From contig JAAYZZ010000197.1 of assembly GCA_012514595.1 (NCBI GenBank), forward strand, positions 1-13,173: DNA of 13,173 nucleotides, written 5' to 3'. Source of the stretch: Elusimicrobiota bacterium. GTDB taxonomy: Bacteria; Omnitrophota; Gorgyraeia; Zapsychrales; Fredricksoniimonadaceae. The notes below the pieces were generated by a model, which saw only the letters and a program-made list of their open reading frames with translations, ran no database searches and was not told the origin of the DNA. The translations under genes and the position numbers were made by a program. Shown here in pieces: positions 12,815 through 13,173 of the stretch. How positions within the stretch are numbered: position 1 is the stretch's first letter; each line of letters opens with the position of its first letter.

Positions 12815-13173
12815 TCATCTTTTTACCGCAGAAACTTTTATGCTCACAATCGCGTCTTGAGCGTCTTCAAGACCGTCGAACATCGCGTCCACCGGATAAC
12901 CCGCCTCGCTTACTATCCTGATATCCTTGAACCCCGCCTTCTCAATAAACCCCAGATACTCTGCCTTCCTAATGGCTCCGGCGAGGCAACCCACATACGC
13001 CTCAACAGAATCTTTGATCTTCCTTGGCAATTCCTTCGCGATAACCAGATCAGAAACCGTCAGCCTGCCGCCAGTCTTAAGAACCCGAAACGCCTCCTTA
13101 AAAACGGCCTCCTTATCGGGCGAAAGGTTGATGACACAGTTTGAAATGATCACATCTATGGAATCGCTATCGA
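12815..13173 (-). CDS. arsM: Arsenite methyltransferase ArsM, N-terminus outside the window
   Basis: This is the C-terminal portion, about 119 residues, of an AdoMet-dependent arsenite methyltransferase, which methylates As(III) to mono- and dimethyl arsenicals. The visible part opens with DVIISNCVINLSPDK and continues KEAFRVLKTGGRLTVSDLV, both typical of ArsM. The Cys in SNCVINL and the Cys in YVGCLAGAI correspond to the arsenic-binding cysteines of the family. The end AGFKDIRIVSEAGYP and the closing SIKVSAVKR are also as expected. The reading frame runs through the window edge. The GTG at 13153 is internal and should not be taken as the start. The thioredoxin-like gene follows after 13 nt, so ArsM leads or sits within the same operon. 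Confidence 0.9.
   Translation of the reverse strand, partial: DSDSIDVIISNCVINLSPDKEAVFKEAFRVLKTGGRLTVSDLVIAKELPRKIKDSVEAYVGCLAGAIRKAEYLGFIEKAGFKDIRIVSEAGYPVDAMFDGLEDAQDAIVSIKVSAVKR

Overview
The window is a compact, GC-rich (by eye about 58-60 % GC) bacterial chromosome segment from a Gram-negative-type organism, with almost no intergenic space. The gene mix fits an anaerobic or sediment/groundwater lineage: an FMN/4Fe-4S membrane redox protein, an AmmeMemoRadiSam-type radical SAM enzyme, membrane-fused spermidine synthases, a CxxC-x17-CxxC zinc-ribbon protein and arsenic genes. A candidate phylum such as Omnitrophota is my guess, but it rests on gene content alone. There are no RNA genes, CRISPR arrays or insertion sequences that I can see.

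Layout. (1) At 1-334 (minus) is the start of a zinc-ribbon protein cut by the window edge. Diverging from it at 428-3157 (plus) is a redox operon: an FMN-binding polyferredoxin membrane protein, an AmrS-like radical SAM enzyme overlapping it by ATGA, and a 47-residue Tat-signal microprotein. (2) The operon converges on a long minus-strand block, 9558-3130. In order of transcription it holds a membrane-only relative of the spermidine synthase N-terminal domain, SpeD (AdoMet decarboxylase), a membrane-fused spermidine synthase, a 161-residue membrane protein made of two 80-residue repeats, a TM-helix/MscS-type membrane protein, a strong hairpin terminator, and a 720-residue membrane-synthase-membrane protein whose synthase domain has lost key residues. 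(3) At 11371-9782 (minus) are an RluA-type pseudouridine synthase and an EamA transporter. (4) At 13173-11458 (minus) is a clearly more AT-rich arsenic cassette: ArsM (partial), a small thioredoxin-like protein with a Cys-rich tail, an exported ArsF-like CxxC protein and an ArsG/CcdA-like membrane protein.

How the parts may work together. SpeD makes decarboxylated AdoMet for the aminopropyltransferase translated by ATGA coupling right behind it. The extra membrane paralogs suggest that the reaction happens at, or is controlled by, the membrane. The ars genes can be read as a thiol relay across the membrane (cytoplasmic CxxC protein, membrane protein with two Cys-Pro motifs, exported CxxC protein) beside an arsenite methyltransferase. 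In the redox operon, the upstream protein ends with a peptide that resembles the N-terminal signature normally found on AmrS itself, and the Tat microprotein repeats that signature.

Three genes (428, 9558, 11371) have no Shine-Dalgarno site and have promoter-like elements 6-8 nt before their ATG, which suggests leaderless transcripts. I consider the redox-operon junction and the SpeD/membrane-synthase cluster the best candidates for a system worth studying.
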